DNA from: Streptomyces violaceus
Lineage (GTDB): Bacteria > Actinomycetota > Actinomycetes > Streptomycetales > Streptomycetaceae
Assembly (NCBI GenBank): GCA_000715635.1
Contig: KL569117.1
Span: 785-11,882, forward strand
Length of the DNA: 11,098 nucleotides
Reading direction: 5' to 3'
A model generated the notes under the pieces. That model made no database searches. It saw only the letters and a program-made list of their open reading frames with translations, and was not told the origin of the DNA. Shown in pieces: positions 1-5,736 of this stretch. The position numbers were made by a program, and so were the translations under genes. Position 1 is the first letter of the stretch; each line of letters opens with the position of its first letter.

Positions 1-513
1 AAGACCGTGGCCGCCTCGGCACCCGCGACGGACGACTCCGCCTCACCCTCCGCCGACCCGGCCCGCGCGCAGGCGGTCGAGCTGGACAAGCTGCTCGCCG
101 ACAGCGGCGACAGCCGCAGCACCGTGATCAACGCCGTGGCCGACGTCAAGGGCTGCGACAACCTGCCCCAGGCTGCCAAGAACCTGCGTGACGCGGCCAA
201 GCAGCGCACCGAGCTGGTCACCCGGCTCTCCGGCATCGCCGTCGACCAGCTGCCCCAGCACGCCGCGCTGACCACCGCCCTCACCAAGGCGTGGCAGGCC
301 TCGGCGTCAGCCGACAACCACTACGCGGCCTGGGCCGACCAGACCGCCGGCAAGAAGGGCTGCAAGAAGGGCCAGGCCCGTACCACCGGCCAGACCCAGG
401 CCGGCAACCGCGCCAGCGGCACCGCGAGCACCGAGAAGACCAAGGCGGCCGGGCTGTGGAACGCGATAGCGAAGACGTACGGCCTGACCGAGCGTCAGCC
501 GACGCAGCTGTGA
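1..513 (+). CDS. Hypothetical secreted or membrane-anchored protein, 3' part only
   Basis: The frame is open from the first base (AAG ACC GTG...) and ends at TGA 511-513, so the true start lies left of the window. The visible 170 residues begin with a low-complexity linker rich in Ala, Ser, Pro and Asp. This is followed by a mostly helical, Ala-, Lys- and Gln-rich region. Two cysteines are visible, at codons 154-156 and 361-363; each follows a Lys-Gly or Lys-Lys-Gly, and they could form a disulfide. The C-terminus ends in TERQPTQL. A low-complexity linker ahead of a two-cysteine domain is typical of an extracytoplasmic domain behind an N-terminal membrane anchor, but that anchor is not in view, so location is inference. 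I recognise no enzymatic motif and assign no function. Codon use is normal for the window. The gene converges on the lipoprotein gene ending at 551, and a hairpin at 528-565 separates them. Confidence 0.8.
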   Translation, partial: KTVAASAPATDDSASPSADPARAQAVELDKLLADSGDSRSTVINAVADVKGCDNLPQAAKNLRDAAKQRTELVTRLSGIAVDQLPQHAALTTALTKAWQASASADNHYAAWADQTAGKKGCKKGQARTTGQTQAGNRASGTASTEKTKAAGLWNAIAKTYGLTERQPTQL

Positions 514-527
514 CGTGAGCTGATCCG

Positions 528-565
528 GACGTGAACCGCTGAGCGGGGGCTCAGTAGTTCACGTC
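528..565. terminator. Bidirectional hairpin terminator between convergent genes
   Basis: A 9-bp outer stem (GACGTGAAC 528-536 with GTTCACGTC 557-565) encloses a 2x2 internal loop. Inside this is a 6-bp inner stem (CTGAGC 539-544 with GCTCAG 549-554) with a GGGG loop. There is no T-run on either side, which is usual for high-GC actinobacterial terminators. It lies 14 bp after the stop of the first gene and includes the last codons and the stop (551-553) of the minus-strand lipoprotein gene. A role in ending transcription in both directions is inferred from the symmetry and the convergent setting. Confidence 0.75.
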
Positions 566-1861
566 GGCGTCCTGCAGCGTCCGCGTCGTGTCGACGAAGC
601 CCTTCCGTGCCGACACCAGCCGCCCTTCCCGCACCACCTGAAGGGTCACGTTCGCATTCACCAGGCGCGGGAAGCCGACGGCGGCGAGCTTGTCCTGGAA
701 CTGCCACCGCAGCGTCGGCGTGAGCCCGCCCGTGCTGACCCTGAGGCCGTCGTCGAGGGCACCCGTGACGGTGTCGGCGCTCACCTCGCCGCCGCCGAGC
801 GACTCGACGATCTCCTTGAACACGGTGTAGGCGATCCATGTGGTCTGCACTCCGGCGTCCGCGGCGTCGATGCGGTTGTCGCCGAAGGCCTCCTTCTTGA
901 TCACCTGCTTCATCCCGTCCCAGCGGGCATCGCTCGCCACGGGGTACCAGCCGGTGATGTACGAGCCCTCGTACGGTCCCGAGGCGCCGCCGGTCGCGTC
1001 GATCACCGTCTGGTCGACGCTGCCGAGCACGGTGGCCGTCCGTACGTCGGGATAGTCCTCGCGGGCCCGCCGGAAGGAGTCCATGAAGGTGCCGTTGCGG
1101 TCCCCGAGCGCGGGCACCACACACCCCTCGTCCCCGGAGGCGGAGGTCGTCGTCTCCAGCGCCCGCTCGGCCTGGCCGTCGTACTCGGTGGCGTCCTCAG
1201 CCGCCCGCTGGTCCCGCGCCGCCGTGTGCCCGCCCGCCTTCAGGCCGGAGTCGAGCAGCGGAGGCAGCTGGTCGCCCGCGATGGTGTCGGGCCGCACCAG
1301 GGCGACCGGCCCGCAGCCGGCGAGGGACCTGCCGAGACCGGCGAGCAGCGCGGGCTGGCCGCCGTTGACGGGGTAGGACAGGGGGCTGGTGAACTCGGCG
1401 TTGGTGATGCCGTAGCCGCCTATGTACGGGATGCCCGCGCCCTCCAGGGACGGGAAGAAGGAGTCGGCGTACTGGCTGTAGGATCCTACGACCGCGACGA
1501 CGTTCTCCTTGGCGGCCCGCCGGGCGCACTTGGCGGCGGCCACGCTGTCGTTGTGGTCGTTGCAGGTCAGCACGTTGAGCTTGCGGCCGTTGATCCCGCC
1601 CTTGGCGTTGATCCAGCGGGCGTAGGCGTGGGCGAAGGCGGGCATGCCGGGCTTGTTGGTGGCCTTGGTGTCCTGCGGCGCCCAGGTCATGACGGTGATC
1701 GGATCGTCCCCGGCATCCCCCGTGGTGCCGGGGACGACCCCGCAGCCGGCGAGGAGCGACACGCACGCTGCCGCCGTGCCCGCGGAGAGGACGCCTTTTC
1801 TGGCGTGACGGGTGAGGAGGCCGGGGAGGGATGTGCTGCGGTTGCGTCGCCTGCCGGTCAT
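551..1861 (-). CDS. Lipoprotein substrate-binding protein, branched-chain amino acid ABC transporter type
   Basis: This is a 436-residue extracytoplasmic solute-binding protein of the LivK / type 1 periplasmic-binding fold family. The N-terminus is a lipoprotein signal peptide: Arg/Lys-rich to residue 22, hydrophobic around 24-36, then the lipobox L37-A38-G39-C40, so Cys40 should be lipidated. The mature protein has family signatures: residues after ITVMTW, then AYARWINAKGGINGRKLNV (a few bases over 100 codons in) and a VVAVVGSYSQ segment leading to GIPYIGG, the usual first-lobe core. The ATG at 1861 was chosen because it starts directly at the signal peptide. An in-frame start at 1990 would add 43 residues of unlike composition and run through the intergenic palindrome. 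The SD is weak (GGAA, 1864-1867). No permease or ATPase genes are adjacent, so this is an orphan binding protein. Its ligand cannot be read from sequence and need not be an amino acid; urea, amides and aromatic acids are also bound in this family. Confidence 0.9.
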   Translation of the reverse strand: MTGRRRNRSTSLPGLLTRHARKGVLSAGTAAACVSLLAGCGVVPGTTGDAGDDPITVMTWAPQDTKATNKPGMPAFAHAYARWINAKGGINGRKLNVLTCNDHNDSVAAAKCARRAAKENVVAVVGSYSQYADSFFPSLEGAGIPYIGGYGITNAEFTSPLSYPVNGGQPALLAGLGRSLAGCGPVALVRPDTIAGDQLPPLLDSGLKAGGHTAARDQRAAEDATEYDGQAERALETTTSASGDEGCVVPALGDRNGTFMDSFRRAREDYPDVRTATVLGSVDQTVIDATGGASGPYEGSYITGWYPVASDARWDGMKQVIKKEAFGDNRIDAADAGVQTTWIAYTVFKEIVESLGGGEVSADTVTGALDDGLRVSTGGLTPTLRWQFQDKLAAVGFPRLVNANVTLQVVREGRLVSARKGFVDTTRTLQDADVNY

Positions 1862-1889
1862 GGTTCCGCACGATTCCGTTACATGGCCA

Positions 1890-1909
1890 ACCCGAGAGTG
1901 ATCTCGGGT
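1890..1909. promoter_or_regulatory. Perfect inverted repeat, probable operator in divergent promoter region
   Basis: ACCCGAGA (1890-1897) and TCTCGGGT (1902-1909) are exact inverted copies around a 4-bp GTGA spacer. The repeat lies 28 bp upstream of the lipoprotein start (minus strand) and 69 bp upstream of the chosen start of the plus-strand hypothetical gene. On the minus strand a TTGACC -35-like hexamer (1912-1907) overlaps its edge, but I find no convincing -10 partner. A 20-bp perfect palindrome between divergent genes is best explained as the site of a dimeric regulator. A small RNA hairpin is the alternative. The regulator is not in the window. Confidence 0.5.
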
Positions 1910-1978
1910 CAACGGTTGGTGACGCACAGGTGAATTACGGGGGTCGGTGTGATCGATGTGGAGGGGAACGTACGATCG

Positions 1979-2479
1979 ATGACCGTGCAAGCTTCGGAGA
2001 ACTCTTCCCGTCGTGGCCGTCGCTCATCCACCATGGGCGGCATGCCTGCCAACGACATGCCGTGGTGGCGCTGGCGCAGCAACGTGCGCTCGGCGCTGCA
2101 CATGCTCTCCGATCCCGGGTTCCAGCGGGACGTCTGGCTGGCCGGCGTGGACGGCTACGGCGACGTGACCGACGCGGTGTACCGGCTGGTCGAGGACACC
2201 TGGCTGGATCACTGGTCCGCCGAGAAGTACGTGGGCACGATCTTCCGTGACTCGCAGGAGGCGGCCCTCGTCGACAGCGCCGTGCTGCGGGTGCTGCGGA
2301 TCATGCACCAGGTCGGTCCGGACGCGCCGGTCGCCGCGTACCTCGAACACCAGGCGTGGCCGGAGGCGATCCAGGCGGCCCGGGACGCGCATCTGCGGCT
2401 CGCCACCAGCGACGGCGATGAGCCGGACACGCCGCCCCGCAGCCTGGAGGTACTGCGGATCATGACCAGGTCCGCCTAG
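1979..2479 (+). CDS. Conserved-looking hypothetical protein (166 aa)
   Basis: I do not recognise the family. The product is a small soluble protein with no signal peptide or membrane segment. The first 20 residues are basic and Ser/Arg-rich, followed by a tryptophan cluster (MPWWRW). The rest is predicted helical, with acidic and aromatic surface patterns such as VDGYGDVTDAVYRLVEDTWL and a DSAVLRVLRIMHQVG helix. The tail is acidic and Pro-rich before ending in RSLEVLRIMTRSA. I prefer the ATG at 1979, which has GAGGGG at 1961-1966; the 12-nt spacing is long. A GTG at 1949 behind a GGGGG run, or the ATG at 2041, are alternatives. The gene is divergent from the lipoprotein gene and 46 bp ahead of purU, so it may be transcribed with purU. 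Coding status is supported by strong G/C third-position bias and by the lack of a competing frame. Function is unassigned. Confidence 0.75.
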   Translation: MTVQASENSSRRGRRSSTMGGMPANDMPWWRWRSNVRSALHMLSDPGFQRDVWLAGVDGYGDVTDAVYRLVEDTWLDHWSAEKYVGTIFRDSQEAALVDSAVLRVLRIMHQVGPDAPVAAYLEHQAWPEAIQAARDAHLRLATSDGDEPDTPPRSLEVLRIMTRSA

Positions 2480-2525
2480 CGGGACGATTGCGGGCGGTGC
2501 GGTCGCCTGTGGGAACCTGTCCTGC

Positions 2526-3407
2526 ATGAACGAGCAGTCCACCACCGCCGCGACCCCGCCCGACCAGTACGTCCTCACCCTTTCCTGCCCGGACAGGAAG
2601 GGCATCGTGCACGCCGTGTCGAGCTACCTGTTCATGACCGGCTGCAACATCGAGGACAGCCAGCAGTTCGGCGACCACGACACGGGACTGTTCTTCATGC
2701 GCGTCCACTTCTCGGCGGACGCCCCGGTGTCCGTGGAGAAGCTGCGGGCCAGCTTCGCGGCGATCGGTGACTCCTTCCAGATGGAGTGGCAGATCAACCG
2801 GGCCGACCGGAAGATGCGCATCCTGCTGATGGTCAGCAAGTTCGGGCACTGCCTGAACGACCTGCTGTTCCGGGCGCGGACCGGTGCGCTGCCGGTGGAG
2901 ATCGCCGGGGTGGTGTCCAACCACACGGACTTCGCCGAGCTGGTGGGCTCTTACAACATCCCCTTCCATCACATTCCGGTGACGAAGGACACGAAGTCGG
3001 AGGCGGAGGGCCGGCTGCTCGACATCGTGCGTGAGGAGGGTGTCGAGCTGGTCGTTCTCGCCCGGTACATGCAGGTGCTGTCGGACGATCTGTGCAAGGC
3101 GCTTTCCGGGCGGATCATCAACATCCACCACTCGTTCCTGCCGAGCTTCAAGGGGGCGAAGCCGTATCACCAGGCTCATGCCCGGGGTGTGAAGCTGATC
3201 GGTGCGACGGCTCATTACGTGACGGCTGATCTTGACGAGGGGCCGATCATCGAGCAGGAGGTCGAGCGGGTGGGGCATGACGTGACGCCTGAGGGGCTTG
3301 TTGCCATTGGGCGTGACGTGGAGTGTCAGGCGTTGGCTCGGGCGGTCAAGTGGCATGCCGAGCGGCGGATTCTGCCCAATGGGCGGCGGACTGTGATCTT
3401 CGCCTAG
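2526..3407 (+). CDS. purU: Formyltetrahydrofolate deformylase
   Basis: PurU hydrolyses 10-formyltetrahydrofolate to formate and tetrahydrofolate. It balances the one-carbon pool and can supply formate for formate-dependent purine synthesis; it acts in the cytosol. The 293-residue product has the family layout. An N-terminal ACT domain (about residues 14-92, beginning YVLTLSCPDRKGIVHAV) leads into a formyltransferase-like catalytic domain (about 95-285). The catalytic triad known from this fold and from GAR transformylase is present: N199 and H201 in INIHHSFLPSF, and D237 in LDEGPI. Other hallmarks are KFGHCLNDLL, NHTDF, RYMQVLSDD and the C-terminal RRILPNGRRTVIF. Length is close to the E. coli enzyme (280 aa). 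The ATG at 2526 is followed directly by a short polar leader to the ACT domain; the SD is poor (GGGAACC, 2511-2517). Codons ending in T become clearly more common in the last third of the gene. No other folate gene is nearby. Confidence 0.97.
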   Translation: MNEQSTTAATPPDQYVLTLSCPDRKGIVHAVSSYLFMTGCNIEDSQQFGDHDTGLFFMRVHFSADAPVSVEKLRASFAAIGDSFQMEWQINRADRKMRILLMVSKFGHCLNDLLFRARTGALPVEIAGVVSNHTDFAELVGSYNIPFHHIPVTKDTKSEAEGRLLDIVREEGVELVVLARYMQVLSDDLCKALSGRIINIHHSFLPSFKGAKPYHQAHARGVKLIGATAHYVTADLDEGPIIEQEVERVGHDVTPEGLVAIGRDVECQALARAVKWHAERRILPNGRRTVIFA

Positions 3408-3480
3408 GGGCTCGGATTGTCCCGTTTGTGGGCGAGTGCGGGTGGTTTGTGGTTGCTCGCGCAGTTCCCCGCGCCCCTGG
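3406..3480. repeat. Dispersed Streptomyces intergenic element with nested stems, probable terminator
   Basis: The segment from the purU stop to 3480 includes GCGCAGTTCCCCGCGCCCCT (3459-3478). From memory this sequence recurs in intergenic, often convergent, positions across Streptomyces genomes; I cannot count copies here. It can fold. AGGGGC (3406-3411) pairs with GCCCCT (3473-3478), extending by two more pairs past one mismatch. Inside, GCGAG (3432-3436) pairs with CTCGC (3456-3460). It fills most of the 94-bp gap between purU and the convergent anti-sigma gene, so a bidirectional transcription-ending role is likely but inferred. Confidence 0.6.
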
Positions 3481-3501
3481 GAGCGTGCCCTGCTGTGGGT
3501 T

Positions 3502-4791
3502 CTACATCCTGCTCAGTGAAGCGGCCGCGAAGAGGACGTCTCTGATGGCCTCTCTGTCTCCCACCTGGCCCGCTGCTGCCTCCTGCGGGGGTACGTGGCC
3601 TGCTGCCAGGCGGCAGAATTCGACGCCGTCCAGGGCGACGTGGGCCACCTCGTGTTCGACGGAGCCCTTGGCCGCGGGGGAGTCCAGGGGGATCAGCCAC
3701 TCGCCGCCGCCCGAGCCCTCGATCTCCAGGCGGAGGCTGCGGCCAGGTTCGCCCGCCGCCACGAGGTGGCGGTGGTGGGCGGGTGCCGCGAGACCGGCGC
3801 GGCGGCGGTGCGCCAGGGCCGTCGGCAGCATGCGGGCCGCCAGGTCGATCATGCGGTGCAGATGGCGCGGCGAGGGCGGGGCGTAGGGGTAGTCGACCGC
3901 GTCCGCGATGTCCTCCGCGTGCACCCAGCACTCGAAGGCCCGGTCGAGCATCGCGTCGTGCAGGGGCAGTGCGAAGGCGCCGTACGACACGGGCATCTTG
4001 CCCGCGCCGCCGCCCGTGAAGGACACCGTGCGGACGAGGTTGTGGCTCTGTTCCCGCCAGGGCCCCCGCACGGCCCGGGTGGGCGGGAAGTGGGAGGCCC
4101 GCCAGTACGCCTCGGTGCGGGCCGCCGGAGTCGGGTGCCGGGACGTGACGTCGCCCAGCGGGTCGTCCATGCCCAGCGCGAGCGCGACGAGCCCGTCGAC
4201 GCTGAGCAGATGCGCGATGACCCCGGCGACGGTCGTACGCCGGCTCGTCGACGCGTCGGCCCGGAACCAGCGCAGCCGTACCGGCGCGTGCCACTCGGCC
4301 TCGCCGAAGTCCTGGAGCAGGGCGTCCAGGCGCGCGGTCTCGGCGTCGTACGCGGCGGCCCAGTCCGGCACCGGGATGCGCGGCGGGCGCCGCTCCAGGC
4401 AGGTCTCCAGGACGCGGGTGCGCAGAGACGGGTCCAGGTCGAGGCTCTCGGGCCGTTGCAGCAGCCCGACCGCCTCGCGCAGCCGCCGCGCCTCGTCGGC
4501 GCACTGCCCGCACTCGCCGAGGTGCTCCTCGACGGCCACGGCCTCCTCGGCCGAGCAGGCGGCCAGCGCCCAGGCGCCGAGCAGGGCCTTCAGCACGGGG
4601 TGCTCCAGCACGGGCCGTACGGGAGGCAGTGCCGCGTCACCGAGGTCCGCCGGCGCGGGCAGCGGCAGCCCGCTGTCCTCGACGGAGGCCCGGGGCATGG
4701 GGATCCGCGGCGGCTTCCCCGGCTCCAGCCCGTCGTCGTACTCGGGCCCGTCCGGCTCGCCCGGGCCCGAGGGGATGTCCGGGCCGCTCAC
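3502..4791 (-). CDS. Zinc-finger anti-sigma factor fused to mycothiol-dependent maleylpyruvate isomerase-like domain
   Basis: This is a 429-residue probable anti-sigma factor for the ECF sigma gene directly upstream. The GTG start (4791-4789) overlaps the sigma TGA in GTGA, so the two are translationally coupled. Residues 1-60 are Pro/Gly/Asp-rich and likely disordered. Residues 64-110 form a ZAS/zf-HC2 domain with the diagnostic H90-x3-C94-x2-C97; H64 is the likely fourth zinc ligand. Residues about 143-300 match the MDMPI/DinB-like fold. H194 (AHLLSVDG) and E287-x3-H291 (ECWVHAED) correspond to the metal ligands known in mycothiol-dependent maleylpyruvate isomerase. Residues about 305-429 resemble the MDMPI C-terminal domain. 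No transmembrane helix is visible, so it should sense a cytosolic signal rather than an envelope one. PPRIPMP (27-33) and PPRIPVP (136-142) bracket the zinc domain. Binding to the sigma factor is inferred from the ZAS domain and gene order. Whether the second domain is catalytic or only a sensor is unknown. Confidence 0.9.
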   Translation of the reverse strand: MSGPDIPSGPGEPDGPEYDDGLEPGKPPRIPMPRASVEDSGLPLPAPADLGDAALPPVRPVLEHPVLKALLGAWALAACSAEEAVAVEEHLGECGQCADEARRLREAVGLLQRPESLDLDPSLRTRVLETCLERRPPRIPVPDWAAAYDAETARLDALLQDFGEAEWHAPVRLRWFRADASTSRRTTVAGVIAHLLSVDGLVALALGMDDPLGDVTSRHPTPAARTEAYWRASHFPPTRAVRGPWREQSHNLVRTVSFTGGGAGKMPVSYGAFALPLHDAMLDRAFECWVHAEDIADAVDYPYAPPSPRHLHRMIDLAARMLPTALAHRRRAGLAAPAHHRHLVAAGEPGRSLRLEIEGSGGGEWLIPLDSPAAKGSVEHEVAHVALDGVEFCRLAAGHVPPQEAAAGQVGDREAIRDVLFAAASLSRM

Positions 4792-5369
4792 ACCGCACCC
4801 CCGTGTCCGTGCGGTGCGCCGGGTGGCTCGGTCTCGTGGGCGGTGGACAGGAGCTGGAGGCCCAGGCGCAGCCGGCGGCGGGCCTCGTCCTCGGTGATGC
4901 CGAGGTCGGTGGCGGTCTGGCGGTAGTCGCGGCGCTGGAAGTACGCCCGTTCAAGGGCCGAGCGCAGCGGGACCGGCATGGACTGGACGATGTAGTCGGC
5001 GCGGGCGGCGACCGAGGCGCGGCGCACCCGGTGCTCCAGCTCCTCCGCGGTTCCGGAGCCGTCGCGGGCGAGGGCGGCGGTCTCGGTGGCGCGCAGGCGT
5101 TGCACGGCCAGGCGGTGGGTCAGTGTGGCGACCCAGGTGCGCAGCGGGCCCTGCCGGGGGTCGTAGGCGTCCGGATGTTCCCAGACGTGGACGAAGACCT
5201 CGCGGGTGATGCCGTCGGCGGCGCGCTCGTCGCCGAGGACGCGGTGGGCGAGGCCGTGCACGAGGGAGGCGAACCGGTCGTAGAGCTCACCGAGGGCGGC
5301 GGCCTCCCCGCGGGCGAGCCGCTGCTGCATCTTGCGGTCCCAGCGGGGCGGTACGTCCTTTTGCGCCAT
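4788..5369 (-). CDS. ECF-family RNA polymerase sigma factor
   Basis: This 193-residue group 4 sigma factor directs RNA polymerase to a specific promoter set. The sigma-2 region spans about residues 24-95 (ELYDRFASLVHGLAHRVLGD, then REVFVHVWEHPDAYD and the promoter-melting segment PLRTWVATLTHRLAVQRLR). A short linker is followed by sigma-4 at about 125-175, with the helix-turn-helix RRDYRQTATDLGITEDEARR. The middle of region 2.2 reads ERAADGITREVF rather than the more usual DAEDVTQEVF, a modest divergence. The last 18 residues are a Gly/Pro/His tail outside the core. The ATG at 5369 has a strong SD (GAGGGGG, 5373-5379 on the minus strand). It is the first gene of a two-gene operon with the overlapping anti-sigma gene. 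ECF operons often autoregulate, but I cannot identify a convincing ECF promoter upstream. The target regulon is unknown. Confidence 0.95.
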   Translation of the reverse strand: MAQKDVPPRWDRKMQQRLARGEAAALGELYDRFASLVHGLAHRVLGDERAADGITREVFVHVWEHPDAYDPRQGPLRTWVATLTHRLAVQRLRATETAALARDGSGTAEELEHRVRRASVAARADYIVQSMPVPLRSALERAYFQRRDYRQTATDLGITEDEARRRLRLGLQLLSTAHETEPPGAPHGHGGAV

Positions 5370-5589
5370 GCGGCCCCCTCACCCCCTGCTCGTGTCCCGC
5401 GCCCGTGCCCTGTCCAGCGTGTGCCTGATGTCTCCCCGAATGTAGTCGGCACGTCCGGTAGCGCACGCCCCTTTGTGGCAATGTGCGCCCCCTGACCGAC
5501 CGCAGGTGGTAGAGGCCACCGGCGCCCGCACCGGGTGCCGTCGGGGGCGCGTTTACCCTTCCGCCCTCCGATCAGACCTGACTGAAAGG

Positions 5590-5606
5590 GATCGAACAGG
5601 ATCGAA
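5590..5606 (+). repeat. GATCGAA direct repeat, 10-bp spacing
   Basis: GATCGAA occurs at 5590-5596 and again at 5600-5606, exactly 10 bp apart, so both copies face the same side of the helix. A third copy is at 5720-5726, overlapping the STAS ribosome-binding site. Helically phased direct repeats in an AT-rich promoter zone are typical of activator sites. No protein is identified, and a chance repeat is possible with a 7-bp unit. Confidence 0.35.
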
Positions 5607-5690
5607 GCCGACTAAAACAAGCCTCATTCCAGGGGGATCCGTTTTTCGGGTTGTGTTTCAGGGAACGGCCGCTGGGCAGCCGCGCTGCAA

Positions 5691-5715
5691 GGAAGCGTAG
5701 GGACTGCTTCCGTTT
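5691..5715 (+). promoter_or_regulatory. Leader hairpin followed by T-run, possible attenuator ahead of STAS gene
   Basis: GGAAGC (5691-5696) and GCTTCC (5706-5711) are exact inverted copies around a 9-nt loop, followed at once by GTTTT (5712-5716). A stem with a T-run is rare in this GC-rich setting. It lies 15-20 bp before the STAS ribosome-binding site. It could end or slow transcripts entering the STAS gene, or be a simple leader structure; the 6-bp stem is short. Confidence 0.3.
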
Positions 5716-5736
5716 TGGCGATCGAAGGGCGTGGTG

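Larger units (their letters stand above)
5370..5736. promoter_or_regulatory. Divergent control region between ECF sigma and STAS genes
   Basis: This 367-bp stretch has no convincing gene. The half nearest the sigma gene is GC-rich and carries its SD. An imperfect hairpin (CGGCGCCC with GGGTGCCG) lies near 5522-5542. The half nearest the STAS gene, 5575-5665, is unusually AT-rich for this window and probably holds the plus-strand promoter. It contains a 10-bp-spaced direct repeat (5590-5606) and TAAAAC (5613-5618), a weak -10 candidate. A minus-strand GGGTAA (5563-5558) with GTCT 15 bp upstream faintly resembles a SigB-type promoter reading toward the sigma gene. None of these promoters is certain. 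Confidence 0.4.

Noticed and set aside
1478..1489. 12-bp palindrome GTAGGATCCTAC inside the lipoprotein gene
   Set aside because: It encodes an ordinary conserved VGSYS segment. One intragenic palindrome of this length is expected by chance.
1951..1981. Direct repeat GATCGATG (1951-1958 and 1974-1981) near the hypothetical gene start
   Set aside because: It is short and self-complementary (contains ATCGAT), and the 23-bp spacing is not helically phased. Chance cannot be excluded.
1862..1990. Upstream start of the lipoprotein gene at 1990
   Set aside because: It would put 43 non-signal residues before the signal peptide and run through the palindrome and the divergent gene's 5' region.
3595..4926. 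Long plus-strand open frame (443 codons) opposite the sigma/anti-sigma operon
   Set aside because: It is an antisense shadow caused by high GC3. The minus strand carries clear ECF, ZAS and MDMPI motifs, while this frame has none.
5553..5585. SigB-like promoter (GTCT-N15-GGGTAA) reading toward the ECF sigma gene
   Set aside because: Only a partial match to both hexamers, and it lies about 185 bp from the start codon. Kept as a remark on the control region, not called as a promoter.
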